From contig JAEWZN010000002.1 in assembly GCA_023395255.1 (NCBI GenBank), positions 21,255-85,254 on the forward strand: DNA of 64,000 bases, in the 5' to 3' direction. The stretch comes from Deferribacteres bacterium. Its GTDB lineage: Bacteria > Chrysiogenota > Deferribacteres > Deferribacterales > Geovibrionaceae. How positions within the stretch are numbered: position 1 is the stretch's first letter; every line of letters starts with the position of its first letter. Made by a program: the position numbers and the translations under genes. Shown here piece after piece: positions 13,821 through 21,888 of the stretch. The notes below the pieces were generated by a model. That model worked only from the letters and a program-made list of their open reading frames with translations, was not told the origin of the DNA and did not search any database.

Positions 13821-15602
13821 TATAAGCTTCTGTACGAGGAAAAACAGCAGATAAAACAGCAGGAAGAAGCATATCACAAAGGCGGATATGCCTATTGACC
13901 AGTATTCCATCAGACCTTCCACATAACCATCCTCAGATTTTGCCATTTTCTCCCTGAGCCCCTTGAACCTGTTGTCGGGAACCATTATAAGCAGGAGCCC
14001 CACAGGGTTTCTGGTGAGCATCCCCAGCGTTTTCGGTATATAGCCGAAGAAGAGAGCCTTGCCGAAATCCATAAACCTGATCAGTATGTTGTCCACAAGC
14101 CATAGGAAAAGCTTGTAGCCTTTTCTGTAGAAAAAGTCGAAATCGAGGTTGACTGACTTTATCTCCGCAGGGTAAAGCCCGCTTCTCAGCAGCAGCGTGA
14201 ACGCCAGTATGGAGAACAGCAGAAGCTGAAGCTGGAAGATGGTGTGGTCTGCCGTGTATGCGTTGTATGTGACTTCATAGGGGAGTATCTGAAACAGATA
14301 GCCCGGAAAAATGCCGAGGAAGATGTTCAGGAACGCCAGGAAACCCATGCCCATGAGCATATTGAGCGGCGCTTCCTTCGGTTTCAGACCGCTGTCATGC
14401 CCGAAGAAGGCAAAGAACGGAATCTTGATCCCTGAGTGGTCAAGAACGCCCGCAGAGGCAAACAGGAGCACAAGCCAGATTACCATGAAGCCTTCTGTCG
14501 CAACGGATGACAGGATCATGGATTTTGTTACGAATGCCGAAAACAGAGGAAAGGCTGAGATTGTCATTGAGCCGACTATGGTGAAAACCGTGGTGAACGG
14601 CATGTATTTGTAAAGCCCGCCGAGCTCTGTTGCCTTTATTTTGCCTGTCTGGTGGAGAACAGCGCCCATGCCCATGAACAGCAGGGATTTGAACATAATA
14701 TGCACAAAAGCCTGCCCCACAGCGGCGTTTATCGCCATTTCGCTCCCCACGCCTATGCCCACAACCATGAAGCCGAGCTGGTTAATAAGGCTGTATGAGA
14801 GAACCTTGCGCAGGTCATTCTCAAGCACAGCGTAGAATATGGGGAAGGCGGTCATCACCGCTCCGGTGACTATGAGCACCTCTTCGCCGGAGAAGCCTCT
14901 GGCGAGGGTATAGATAGCTGTTTTTGTGGTGAACACGCTGAGCATTACAGTGCCGAGGAAGCTTGCCTTGGGGTATGAATCCACAAGCCATGTGTGGACG
15001 AACGGCCATGCGGCGTTCACGCCGAAGCCTATCATGATAAGCCCTGTGGCAAGGTCTGTCCAGCCCATGTGTACGAAGGCGGCATTGCCCGTGGTGGTGA
15101 TATAGATCACGATTCCGATGAGCAGTGCAAGTCCGCCCACGAGGTGGAATATGAAGTAGCGGAAGCCCGCTCCCACAGCCTCAGCGGAGTCATTGCGCCA
15201 GATTATGAAGGTGGAGGCGACTGTCATTATCTCCCAGAAAATGTAGAGAGTTATAAGGTCATAGGCGAAAACCGCACCCAGACCGCCGCCCGCGTATATG
15301 AGGCCGATTATGAACTCTTTATTGCTTTTCACATGTATTCCGTAAACCAGAACGGCAATGGAAACTATGTGGAAGGCATATCCGAAAACGAGAGAGAGCT
15401 TGTCCACCCTGAAAAGGGCGAGTTCATGCCCCAGAAACTCGTACTGGAGGTAAACTCCGTGGGGGATCATGGCGAGGTTGATAAGGCTCAGCACCGGAAC
15501 GGCAATGAGCAGGGCGTTGCGCAGATTGCCTTTGAGGAAGCCCGCAATGACTCCGCCGAGCATGAAAAACATAAAAGGAGGAATGAGAAGACCGCTACTC
15601 AT
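13818..15602 (-). CDS. Third antiporter-like subunit (MrpD/NuoL-like, 594 aa)
   Basis: A 594-aa polytopic membrane protein of the proton-antiporter (Proton_antipo_M) family, related to MrpA/MrpD and NuoL/M/N. The conserved helix-5 glutamate is visible in ITLYIFWEIMTVAS, and a later lysine is kept in FVHIMFKSLLFMGMG. The helix-7 lysine found in the two sister subunits is replaced by Asn (FGVNAAWPFVHTWL, against LFVKMAVFPLHLWL). A long C-terminal extension (about residues 465-594) adds further hydrophobic segments. It is the last gene of the operon and overlaps the 83-aa gene upstream. It probably forms an extra module of the ion pump, perhaps with altered proton transfer. Confidence 0.85.
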   Translation of the reverse strand: MSSGLLIPPFMFFMLGGVIAGFLKGNLRNALLIAVPVLSLINLAMIPHGVYLQYEFLGHELALFRVDKLSLVFGYAFHIVSIAVLVYGIHVKSNKEFIIGLIYAGGGLGAVFAYDLITLYIFWEIMTVASTFIIWRNDSAEAVGAGFRYFIFHLVGGLALLIGIVIYITTTGNAAFVHMGWTDLATGLIMIGFGVNAAWPFVHTWLVDSYPKASFLGTVMLSVFTTKTAIYTLARGFSGEEVLIVTGAVMTAFPIFYAVLENDLRKVLSYSLINQLGFMVVGIGVGSEMAINAAVGQAFVHIMFKSLLFMGMGAVLHQTGKIKATELGGLYKYMPFTTVFTIVGSMTISAFPLFSAFVTKSMILSSVATEGFMVIWLVLLFASAGVLDHSGIKIPFFAFFGHDSGLKPKEAPLNMLMGMGFLAFLNIFLGIFPGYLFQILPYEVTYNAYTADHTIFQLQLLLFSILAFTLLLRSGLYPAEIKSVNLDFDFFYRKGYKLFLWLVDNILIRFMDFGKALFFGYIPKTLGMLTRNPVGLLLIMVPDNRFKGLREKMAKSEDGYVEGLMEYWSIGISAFVICFFLLFYLLFFLVQKLI

Positions 15603-15846
15603 AGTAGTTCTCCTTTCTCATGATCAGCGGGCGGATAACATACTTGGCAAAAAGCACCAGCCCTACATAGGATATAAAGCCGTAAACGGCGTAAAAGCCT
15701 GTTTTTTCCTCAAAGAAGAAGTAGGCGTGTTTGTGGACGAATATATCCGCAAAAAAGATAACTGCGCACAGAACATAGAGAATAATCAGAATTATCTTTA
15801 TGTTCCGGGGGTTATCGAAAATATATTTCTTTTCGGTATCCTTCAT
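15595..15846 (-). CDS. Small two-helix membrane protein of the Mrp operon
   Basis: An 83-aa protein with two predicted transmembrane helices (IKIILIILYVLCAVIFFADIF and YAVYGFISYVGLVLFAKYVI) and a charged C-terminus. It overlaps the following antiporter subunit by eight bases and has a GGGGGCGGA ribosome-binding site. I do not recognise a named family. Its position between antiporter subunits suggests an accessory or assembly subunit of the pump. The similar size and topology of small Mrp/Mbh subunits support this, but sequence similarity was not apparent by eye. Confidence 0.75.
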   Translation of the reverse strand: MKDTEKKYIFDNPRNIKIILIILYVLCAVIFFADIFVHKHAYFFFEEKTGFYAVYGFISYVGLVLFAKYVIRPLIMRKENYYE

Positions 15847-15860
15847 GATTAATCCGCCCC

Positions 15861-15989
15861 CTAGTGAGATAAAAATATATAAGCGAGGTACAGCACAGCA
15901 GCCGCAAGCACAGCGCCGAAAACAGGCTTATAGCCCGGCACCGCGTCGTGTTTAAGCTCTTCGAGTTCCTTGTCATGTTTTGCAGCCAT
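15861..15989 (-). CDS. Single-helix microprotein (42 aa) of the Mrp operon
   Basis: A 42-aa reading frame with a charged cytosolic start (MAAKHDKELEELKHDAVPGYKP) and one C-terminal hydrophobic helix (VFGAVLAAAVLYLAYIFL). A strong ribosome-binding site GGAGGG precedes the ATG at 15989 at normal spacing. The gene fits exactly between the 494-aa antiporter subunit and the 83-aa protein with nine-base and fourteen-base gaps. It is easily missed by gene callers. It may be a bitopic accessory subunit of the antiporter; no family is recognised. Confidence 0.75.
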   Translation of the reverse strand: MAAKHDKELEELKHDAVPGYKPVFGAVLAAAVLYLAYIFLSH

Positions 15990-15998
15990 AATGCCCTC

Positions 15999-17483
15999 CT
16001 ACTCTGTAAAAAGTCCGCTGACTATTATGTCAGTGAATCCGGTGAGAACCTGCGGGAAGAAGAACAGAAGCACCGCTGCACCCGCTGTTATGCACATGGG
16101 AATGAGCATGGCGAGGGGAGCTTCGGTGACTTTGTCGTCCATACCCGCATCCAGAGGCTTCATGTACGCCGTGTAGATGATTGGCAGGAAGTACAGCGCG
16201 TTGAGGAACGAGCTCACCGCGAATACCACAGCCACGGGGAGCATCCCCGCTTCCACAGCACCTGAAACAAAGTAATACTTGCTTATGAAGCCTGAGAGGG
16301 GCGGTATGCCTATGAGGCTCAGTGCGCCTATGGTGAACACCGCCATGGAGACAGGCATTTTTTTGGCTATGCCGCTTATCTGGCTGATGTACTTCTTATG
16401 CAGAGCCACATAAACCGCACCCGCCCAGAAGAAGAGGCTTATCTTCGAGAAGGCGTGGATGGTTATGTGGATTATGCTTGCTTTAATGCCTGACGGGGAA
16501 AGCAGAGCCGCCCCCACGACAATATATGAAAGCTGGCTTATGGTGGAGTAGGCGAGCCTTGCCTTGATATTGTCCTGCCTCATGGCTATCAGGGATGAAA
16601 CCACAATGGTGACGCACGCAAAAGATGCGAGGAACGCTCCCGCGCCTATCTCCTTGAGGAGGTCAACGCCGAAGACATAAAGAATAACCCTCAGCACTAC
16701 AAAAACACCCATCTTCACCACAGCAACAGCATGCAGAAGCGAGCTGACGGGTGTGGGTGCCACCATGGCGTTGGGCAGCCATGAATGGAAGGGCATTATC
16801 CCTGCCTTTGCTATGCCCGCGATGTAGAAGGCAAATATGACAACGAAGAAGAGGCTGTGTATTCCGCCTGTGTCACCGAAAACGCCGCCTAACCTGAAAT
16901 CCATGGTTCCGGCAGTGAAATAGGTGAACACTATAGCGGGAAGAAGGAACGCAATGGAGGTTCCCAGAAGGTATACAAGGTAAATCCTCGCCCCTTTGAA
17001 TGCCTCCTCGTTCTCTTCGTGTGCGATAAGCGGATATGTGAAGAGCGTAAGCGCTTCATAAAATATGTACATAGTGAACAGGTTCGCCGCGAAGGCAGCG
17101 CCTATTGTCACGGAGAGCGAGCCCGCGAAGCAGATGAAGTATCTGGTCTGCGCATGCTCATTAAGCGCCCTGACATAGCCTATGGAATAGAATGAGGTGA
17201 GAATCCACAGGAAAGATGCCGTGAGGGCGAAGAAAAGCCCCAGACTGTCCACCTTGAAGGCAATATCAATGCCCGGATAGGCGGTGACAAGCTTGAAATA
17301 TATCTCCTTTCCGCCGAGAACCGCCGGAACCATACTGAGAACAATGATGAACTTGGCAACAGCGGCTATTATAGTCCAGCTTTCACGCAGGTTCGGGTTT
17401 CTGCGGGAGAGATAAATGGGAACTATGGCAGCAAGGGAAACCAGCACAGCGTAAAGAGGCATAGCGGAGTGTATCATTTCCAT
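15999..17483 (-). CDS. MrpD/NuoL-like antiporter subunit (494 aa)
   Basis: A 494-aa polytopic protein of the Proton_antipo_M family with about 14 hydrophobic segments. It keeps the functional charges: Glu in FTMYIFYEALTLFTYPL, Lys in GIAKAGIMPFHSWLPNAMVAPTPVSS, Lys in VVKMGVFVVLR and Lys in IHAFSKISLFFWAG. It is likely a full proton/sodium-translocating module of the Mrp-type complex. MrpA is missing as a single long protein, so this subunit may do the job of the MrpA N-terminal part. It overlaps the preceding 506-aa subunit by ten bases. Confidence 0.88.
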   Translation of the reverse strand: MEMIHSAMPLYAVLVSLAAIVPIYLSRRNPNLRESWTIIAAVAKFIIVLSMVPAVLGGKEIYFKLVTAYPGIDIAFKVDSLGLFFALTASFLWILTSFYSIGYVRALNEHAQTRYFICFAGSLSVTIGAAFAANLFTMYIFYEALTLFTYPLIAHEENEEAFKGARIYLVYLLGTSIAFLLPAIVFTYFTAGTMDFRLGGVFGDTGGIHSLFFVVIFAFYIAGIAKAGIMPFHSWLPNAMVAPTPVSSLLHAVAVVKMGVFVVLRVILYVFGVDLLKEIGAGAFLASFACVTIVVSSLIAMRQDNIKARLAYSTISQLSYIVVGAALLSPSGIKASIIHITIHAFSKISLFFWAGAVYVALHKKYISQISGIAKKMPVSMAVFTIGALSLIGIPPLSGFISKYYFVSGAVEAGMLPVAVVFAVSSFLNALYFLPIIYTAYMKPLDAGMDDKVTEAPLAMLIPMCITAGAAVLLFFFPQVLTGFTDIIVSGLFTE

Positions 17484-18994
17484 GCCACACCTCCGAGAAC
17501 AGCCTCAGCAGCTTTGGCGGCCATCTCCACAGGGAAGGTGGCGAAAATGCCGAAATATACGCAGAGAAAGGCGACAAAAGCCATGGGGATAACCATGCCC
17601 ATCGGTTCGCTGAGCTTTGTTTCCGCGGAGTGAGCATCAGCATGAACATCACACTCGTGACCGCCTTTGAAGTACATTACAAATATTACTTTGCCGAAGT
17701 AGATTGCCGTAAGCAGGGAACTGAGGAGCACAACACCGATTGCGTACCAGTGGCCAGAGGCTATTGCACCCATTATCAGATACCATTTGCTGACGAAGCC
17801 CACTGTGAGCGGAACGCCGATTATTGAAAGGGAGAAGATCGTGAATGCCGCAGCCATAAAGGGCATTCTTCTGCCCAGTCCCGCGAAGTCGCATATCCTC
17901 TCTGTGCCTATGTTGAACACTATAAGACCCACAACAAAAAACAGACCGCCTTTCATAAGAGCGTGGCTGAATATATGCACCATGCCGCCTGTGAGCGCTT
18001 CTGTATTGACCATCGCAGCAGCCAGAAGGATGTAGCCTATCTGCCCCACGCTGGAGTAAGCGAGCATTTTCTTTATGTTTGTCTGCGCTATGGCTATCAC
18101 AGAACCTGCGACTATTGAGAGCGAAGCGAAGAAGATTATTATACTTGTCATGGGGATTGAGCCGAGGCTGAACTCAATGTCAAACACTGAGTACATAAGC
18201 CTTATGAGCACATAAGCACCGACTTTGGTGGATGTTGCGGCCATGGCGGCGCTCACCGCTGAGGGTGAGTAGGTGTAAGCGTCAGGCAGCCAAAGGTGAA
18301 GGGGGAAAACCGCCATTTTCACAAACAGTCCCACCAGAATGAATGCATAGGCGGTAAGAACCACGCTTGAATCATGCAGAGGCTTCACCCTTTCAGCCAG
18401 ATCAGCCATGTTCAGCGTACCAGTCACCATATAAAGGTAGCCGATGCCGAGAACGATGAATGTAGCGGCTATTGTGCCTATGACCAGATAGTTGAAGCTT
18501 GCCATGGGAGCATATCTTTTGCTGCTGACGGCTATGAGGGCATAGCCAGAGAGGGATGTTATCTCAAGGAAAACATAAACGTTGAAAAGGTCACCCGTGA
18601 CCGTGATGCCCATCATACCAACAACAAAGAGGATGAACACAGAGTAGAAAGCGGGGTGCTTCTCCTCCGGTATTTCCTTTTCCACGAGCTCTTTCCCGAA
18701 GAGGAGCGAGACGAGGGATATGAACGATATGACAGCCAGAACAAACGCGTTCAGCATGTCTATTCTGTATTCTATGCCGATAGGGGGAGCCCAGTTGCCC
18801 ATGAAATATGAGATGGGGCCTGTGGCGCTCACCTTGGCGAGCAGCGACATTATCATGCCGAATGAGGCTGTTATAACAGCGACAGTCACATACCAGCATA
18901 TTTTTCTGCTGTACATACCCAGAAGAGGGATCACAGGAACAAATATCAAAGGGAGAGCAACAAGAAAAGCGGGAAAGTTAGCTGATAAGTTCAT
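17474..18994 (-). CDS. mrpD: Na+/H+ antiporter subunit MrpD
   Basis: A 506-aa membrane protein close in length to Bacillus MrpD (about 490 aa). Core motifs are all present: LFNVYVFLEITSLSGYALIA with the helix-5 Glu, LFVKMAVFPLHLWLPDAY with the helix-7 Lys, STKVGAYVLIR, NIKKMLAYSSVGQIGYI and IFSHALMKGGLFFV. MrpD is one of the two ion-translocating subunits of Mrp antiporters. A His-rich loop near residues 447-455 (GGHECDVHADAH) is unusual. Its start overlaps the end of mrpC. Confidence 0.9.
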   Translation of the reverse strand: MNLSANFPAFLVALPLIFVPVIPLLGMYSRKICWYVTVAVITASFGMIMSLLAKVSATGPISYFMGNWAPPIGIEYRIDMLNAFVLAVISFISLVSLLFGKELVEKEIPEEKHPAFYSVFILFVVGMMGITVTGDLFNVYVFLEITSLSGYALIAVSSKRYAPMASFNYLVIGTIAATFIVLGIGYLYMVTGTLNMADLAERVKPLHDSSVVLTAYAFILVGLFVKMAVFPLHLWLPDAYTYSPSAVSAAMAATSTKVGAYVLIRLMYSVFDIEFSLGSIPMTSIIIFFASLSIVAGSVIAIAQTNIKKMLAYSSVGQIGYILLAAAMVNTEALTGGMVHIFSHALMKGGLFFVVGLIVFNIGTERICDFAGLGRRMPFMAAAFTIFSLSIIGVPLTVGFVSKWYLIMGAIASGHWYAIGVVLLSSLLTAIYFGKVIFVMYFKGGHECDVHADAHSAETKLSEPMGMVIPMAFVAFLCVYFGIFATFPVEMAAKAAEAVLGGVAWK

Positions 18995-19371
18995 CGGCCT
19001 GCACTCCCGCCGGAGCTTCCGGCTTCTATCTCTCTTATTTTATCGTCTTCTATTGTTCCGTAGGCCTGATAGATTTTGATCATAAGAGCTATTGCCACCG
19101 CAGTTGTGCTCACTGAAACCACTATCGCCGTGAGTATCAGAACATGGGGAAGCGGGTTGTCATACCTGACTGCCCCCTCCCATATAATGGGTGCTGTACC
19201 GTCGTTAACCTTAGCCATTGAGATGTAGAAAAGGAAAACGGATGTCTGGAATATGCTTAAACCTATGATTTTCTTCATAAGGTTCTGCTTGGCGATAACG
19301 GCGTAAAAGCCTATCATCATCAGGCAGACGCATATAAGGTAATTGTATTTTGCGGCTATAAAATCAATCAT
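18991..19371 (-). CDS. mrpC: Na+/H+ antiporter subunit MrpC (NuoK-like)
   Basis: A 126-aa protein with three hydrophobic segments, homologous to MrpC and NuoK. Typical sequence features are GFYAVIAKQNLMKKIIGLSIFQTSVFLFYI and the C-terminal DPLPHVLILTAIVV-type segment (here DNPLPHVLILTAIVVSVSTTAVAIALMI). I chose ATG 19371, preceded by GGAAGGA, over an upstream in-frame start that would add seven charged residues. It overlaps mrpB upstream and touches mrpD downstream. MrpC is an integral, small structural subunit of the antiporter complex. Confidence 0.92.
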   Translation of the reverse strand: MIDFIAAKYNYLICVCLMMIGFYAVIAKQNLMKKIIGLSIFQTSVFLFYISMAKVNDGTAPIIWEGAVRYDNPLPHVLILTAIVVSVSTTAVAIALMIKIYQAYGTIEDDKIREIEAGSSGGSAGR

Positions 19372-19786
19372 CGTCCTTCCTCGCAATCTCAAAGAATATC
19401 GTGACCATTACCGAAGCAACGGCAAGACCGACACCCAGTTCAATCCCTATCATGCCGAGGTGGTTGCCCGCCTGGGCTGAGCCGAAGGGGAGCTTGCCGT
19501 ATTCCAGAAACAGACCGCCGCAAAGTACGGTGATGAAACCTATTCCTGCGTATATCATCAGCCCCAGAGAGCATGTGATGTCACTTATTTTCTTTTTGAA
19601 TTTTTCCCTGGCCTTTTCCTTGCCCACTGCAAGGGCTATGAGGATGAAGGCGGAAGCAAAGATAACGCCGGCCTGAAAGCCGCCGCCGGGGCTTATTTCA
19701 CCGTGCGCCTGAACATAAAAAGCGAACAGGAGGATAAAAGGAACCATACATCTGGCGACTGTGCGCAGAATTACATCATCTTTCAT
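19364..19786 (-). CDS. mrpB: Na+/H+ antiporter subunit MrpB
   Basis: A 140-aa membrane protein with the MnhB domain. The family signature ISPGGGFQAGVIFASAFILIALA follows an N-terminal helix (VARCMVPFILLFAFYVQAHGE). Two more helices are visible, including the NHLGMIGIELGVGLAVASVMVTIFFEIA segment. It resembles Bacillus MrpB (about 143 aa) in length. It overlaps both the upstream MbhD/E-like gene and mrpC, consistent with one tightly packed operon. Confidence 0.92.
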   Translation of the reverse strand: MKDDVILRTVARCMVPFILLFAFYVQAHGEISPGGGFQAGVIFASAFILIALAVGKEKAREKFKKKISDITCSLGLMIYAGIGFITVLCGGLFLEYGKLPFGSAQAGNHLGMIGIELGVGLAVASVMVTIFFEIARKDDD

Positions 19787-20309
19787 TTTTATCCCTCCTT
19801 CTCAAAAGCAGAATCACGGAGATGGCAGCAGTGAAGACCACTGATGTTTCTCCGAGGGTATCAAACCCCCTGTAGCTGGCGAGAACTGACGTTACGATGT
19901 TGACAGAGCCTGTATCACTCTCTGCATTCTGTATGTAGTACGGAGCCACATGATTATGAATCGGCGCTTCGGGGTTGTTGTAGTCGGGCATGTCTATCGT
20001 TGCGTAGCAGAGCATGGCTGCCGTGACCAGAACAATGAGCAGCGGCCCGTACTTGGCAAGGCCTGTTCTTTCTCTGGATGATTCAAAGCGGTTCATCCGT
20101 GTGAGTGCCCCTATCATGAAAACACCGGACACCCCCGCGCCGACAGCAGCCTCTGTGAAGGCAACGTCAACCGCGTTAAGCTCCGTCCATACAAGCGCTA
20201 TGAAAAGGCTGTATGCGCCCAGATACATTATGGAGTTGAGTATGTCCTTAGCCTGAATTGCGGCTATAGCTATTATTACCAGAAAGAGAAGCAGCATAAG
20301 GTTAATCAT
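19776..20309 (-). CDS. MbhD/MbhE-like subunit (equivalent to MrpA C-terminus)
   Basis: A 177-aa membrane protein whose first half matches the MbhD/DUF4040 region (AIQAKDILNSIMYLGAYSLFIALVWTELNAVDVAFTEAAVGAGVSGVFMIGAL). The second half matches the MbhE/MrpA C-terminal region (NIVTSVLASYRGFDTLGETSVVFTAAISVILLLRRR). In Bacillus these segments are fused to the end of MrpA; here they stand alone, as in archaeal Mbh and group-type Mrp clusters. The start at 20309 is set by GGAGG upstream. It overlaps mrpG and mrpB. Confidence 0.88.
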   Translation of the reverse strand: MINLMLLLFLVIIAIAAIQAKDILNSIMYLGAYSLFIALVWTELNAVDVAFTEAAVGAGVSGVFMIGALTRMNRFESSRERTGLAKYGPLLIVLVTAAMLCYATIDMPDYNNPEAPIHNHVAPYYIQNAESDTGSVNIVTSVLASYRGFDTLGETSVVFTAAISVILLLRRRDKNER

Positions 20310-20610
20310 TTCTCTTCCTCCATGGCTTAAGCCCTTCAACCCATGCGGCTTTTGCTATTGCATGCGCTGCCGTGGGGTTTGCGATGTAGATAAAAATTAT
20401 AATGAACAGCATTTTGAGGCTCAGTATATTGAAGCCTTCATAAATGATCAGTCCGATGATAATCAGAGTCTGGCCGAGAGAATCCGCCTTGCTGCCTGCA
20501 TGCAGCCGGAGGTAAAAGCCGGGGAGCCTCAGTATCCCTATTGATGCCGTGATGACGAAAAAGCATCCGACAAAAATAAAAATACCGCTTAATATGAGTT
20601 TAATTTCCAT
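20302..20610 (-). CDS. mrpG: Na+/H+ antiporter subunit MrpG
   Basis: A 102-aa protein with three hydrophobic helices and the MnhG/PhaG signature IGILRLPGFYLRLHAGSKADSLGQTLIIIGLIIYEG. Family members are about 100-130 aa and form part of the small-subunit arm of the Mrp complex. The C-terminus IANPTAAHAIAKAAW is also typical. It sits nine bases after mrpF and overlaps the next gene by eight bases. Confidence 0.93.
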   Translation of the reverse strand: MEIKLILSGIFIFVGCFFVITASIGILRLPGFYLRLHAGSKADSLGQTLIIIGLIIYEGFNILSLKMLFIIIFIYIANPTAAHAIAKAAWVEGLKPWRKRND

Positions 20611-20619
20611 GATTTCCCC

Positions 20620-20874
20620 CTAGTCCAGCCGGCCTCTCTCCATGAAGCGGAGGAGAGCTATTGTGACAATGAAGTTGATCAGTGCGTAGACAAGGGCGAG
20701 ATCGGAGAAATGAGGTCTGCCGTAGATATATCCCAGAAGCAGGATAATGATGATGGCTTTCGTGCCGATCAGATTCGCCGCCAGAATTCTGTCAAAGACC
20801 GTAGGACCCTTAAGCATTCTGGCTCCGGAAATAAATACCGAAAGAAGGATGAGTACCGCTGCTGTTTCAAACAT
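20620..20874 (-). CDS. mrpF: Na+/H+ antiporter subunit MrpF
   Basis: An 84-aa protein with three hydrophobic segments and the MnhF/PhaF core ARMLKGPTVFDRILAANLIGTKAIIIILLLG. The conserved Asp in the VFDRILAANL motif is present; it is thought to matter for ion movement in Mrp. I chose ATG 20874 because a ribosome-binding GAGGGGAACGGA precedes it and the family usually starts just before this helix. It overlaps the end of mrpE by eight bases. Confidence 0.92.
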   Translation of the reverse strand: MFETAAVLILLSVFISGARMLKGPTVFDRILAANLIGTKAIIIILLLGYIYGRPHFSDLALVYALINFIVTIALLRFMERGRLD

Positions 20875-21349
20875 TTCCGTTCCCCTCAATTTTGAGCACC
20901 CTGCGCTCCATCTCTCTGCTTAAGAGACCGTCCGCATGCTCCGGCGTGAGTGCATGAACAACAAAAATGTTATCTTCCTTAATGTCCAGCGTGACAGTTC
21001 CCGGCGTTATTGTGATTGAGTTTGCCAGAATTGTCAGTCCCAGATCGGTCTTCAAGTCGGACTTGAATTCCACAATCTGCGGATCGATGGGCAGCGAAGG
21101 GCTCAGTATTATTTTGACCACCTGAATGTTGGCAACAATTGTCTCCTTCATGAGCCACGGAAGATAAAGGAGAATATCCTTAACTACCCGGATGTGATCC
21201 TTCCTGAGCCTGCGCAGAAAGAAGTCATGGCTGAGATATGCGGCTGTCAGACTGAAAATAACAGCAAAAGCCACCAAAAGTCCGCTGAACTCTCCTGATA
21301 ACATGAACCAGAAGATGAAAAGCACCAGAAATGTGAATATGAATGTCAT
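20867..21349 (-). CDS. mrpE: Na+/H+ antiporter subunit MrpE
   Basis: A 160-aa protein of the MnhE/PhaE family, first gene of the eleven-gene operon. It has N-terminal helices (FIFTFLVLFIFWFMLSGEFSGLLVAFAVIFSLTAAYLS), a LYLPWLMKETIVANIQVVKIIL segment and the ferredoxin-like domain ILANSITITPGTVTLDIKEDNIFVVHAL that marks the family. Length is normal (Bacillus MrpE 158 aa). A ribosome-binding AAGGAG precedes the ATG. The promoter at 21377-21404 would give a leader of about 20 bases. Confidence 0.93.
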   Translation of the reverse strand: MTFIFTFLVLFIFWFMLSGEFSGLLVAFAVIFSLTAAYLSHDFFLRRLRKDHIRVVKDILLYLPWLMKETIVANIQVVKIILSPSLPIDPQIVEFKSDLKTDLGLTILANSITITPGTVTLDIKEDNIFVVHALTPEHADGLLSREMERRVLKIEGNGNV

Positions 21350-21376
21350 CCCCGCTCCTTAAAACAAAACAGGTTT

Positions 21377-21404
21377 ATAGTATCAGTTTTGAAGATGTAG
21401 TCAA
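21377..21404 (-). promoter_or_regulatory. Promoter of the Mrp operon
   Basis: On the minus strand TTGACT (21404-21399), 16 bases, then TACTAT (21382-21377). It is about 28 bases before the mrpE start. Confidence 0.55.
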
Positions 21405-21690
21405 TATTTTTCGGAAAAACCGTATACAGGGTTTTATTTTTTAAGATATTGTAAACAATGCAAATAGTCAGTCTTACCGAAAAAGAGGCAGTCTGTACTA
21501 TAGGGTTTATATATGAAACATATCTTAAAAAACTATAACTGATACAGCTTAATGTATTTTGTATACAGTATACCACTGATTTGCGGAGTTTAGGGTCATT
21601 TAAACAAAAATTTTAAAAATTTTTATGTTGCAGTATCGGCATATCCGGCATATAGATTTACTGAGTTAGATATTTCTAAGTAGGTGAACT
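21405..21690. promoter_or_regulatory. AT-rich divergent control region with plus-strand promoter
   Basis: This 341-base gap (21350-21690) separates the Mrp operon from a Cys-rich microprotein gene. The plus strand has TTGCAG (21628-21633), 17 bases, TATAGA (21651-21656). The motif GTATACAG occurs twice, near 21421 and 21559, the latter as back-to-back GTATAC palindromes. No gene was seen in the gap. Confidence 0.5.
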
Positions 21691-21825
21691 ATGATTGAAA
21701 AACTTATCCTCTTTGCCATACTGGCCTGCGCAGTATACTTCCTTTACCACAAATTTTTCAAAAGCAAAGGCTGCGGCTGCGGCGACGGTAAAAGCTGCTG
21801 CGGCGGCGGCAAGCACGAAAGTTAG
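21691..21825 (+). CDS. FeoB-associated-type Cys-rich membrane microprotein
   Basis: A 44-aa protein with one N-terminal helix (MIEKLILFAILACAVYFLYHKFF) and a short tail rich in Gly and Cys (GCGCGDGKSCCGGG). This is the plan of FeoB-associated Cys-rich membrane proteins, which usually lie beside the ferrous iron transporter FeoB; the tail may bind iron or other metals. No feoA or feoB is present here. The gene has its own candidate promoter and is followed 63 bases later by peptide deformylase, an iron enzyme. The ribosome-binding site (AGGTG) is weak. The assignment rests on pattern, not homology search. Confidence 0.7.
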   Translation: MIEKLILFAILACAVYFLYHKFFKSKGCGCGDGKSCCGGGKHES

Positions 21826-21888
21826 GCATACACCGTGGACATATTTTCTCTTTGAGGTATATTATAACTTACCCAAGGAGATAGCCTT

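Noticed and set aside
14994-15623. 209-codon plus-strand frame across the third antiporter subunit
   Set aside because: Antisense to a membrane protein gene with clear family motifs; no promoter or ribosome-binding site.
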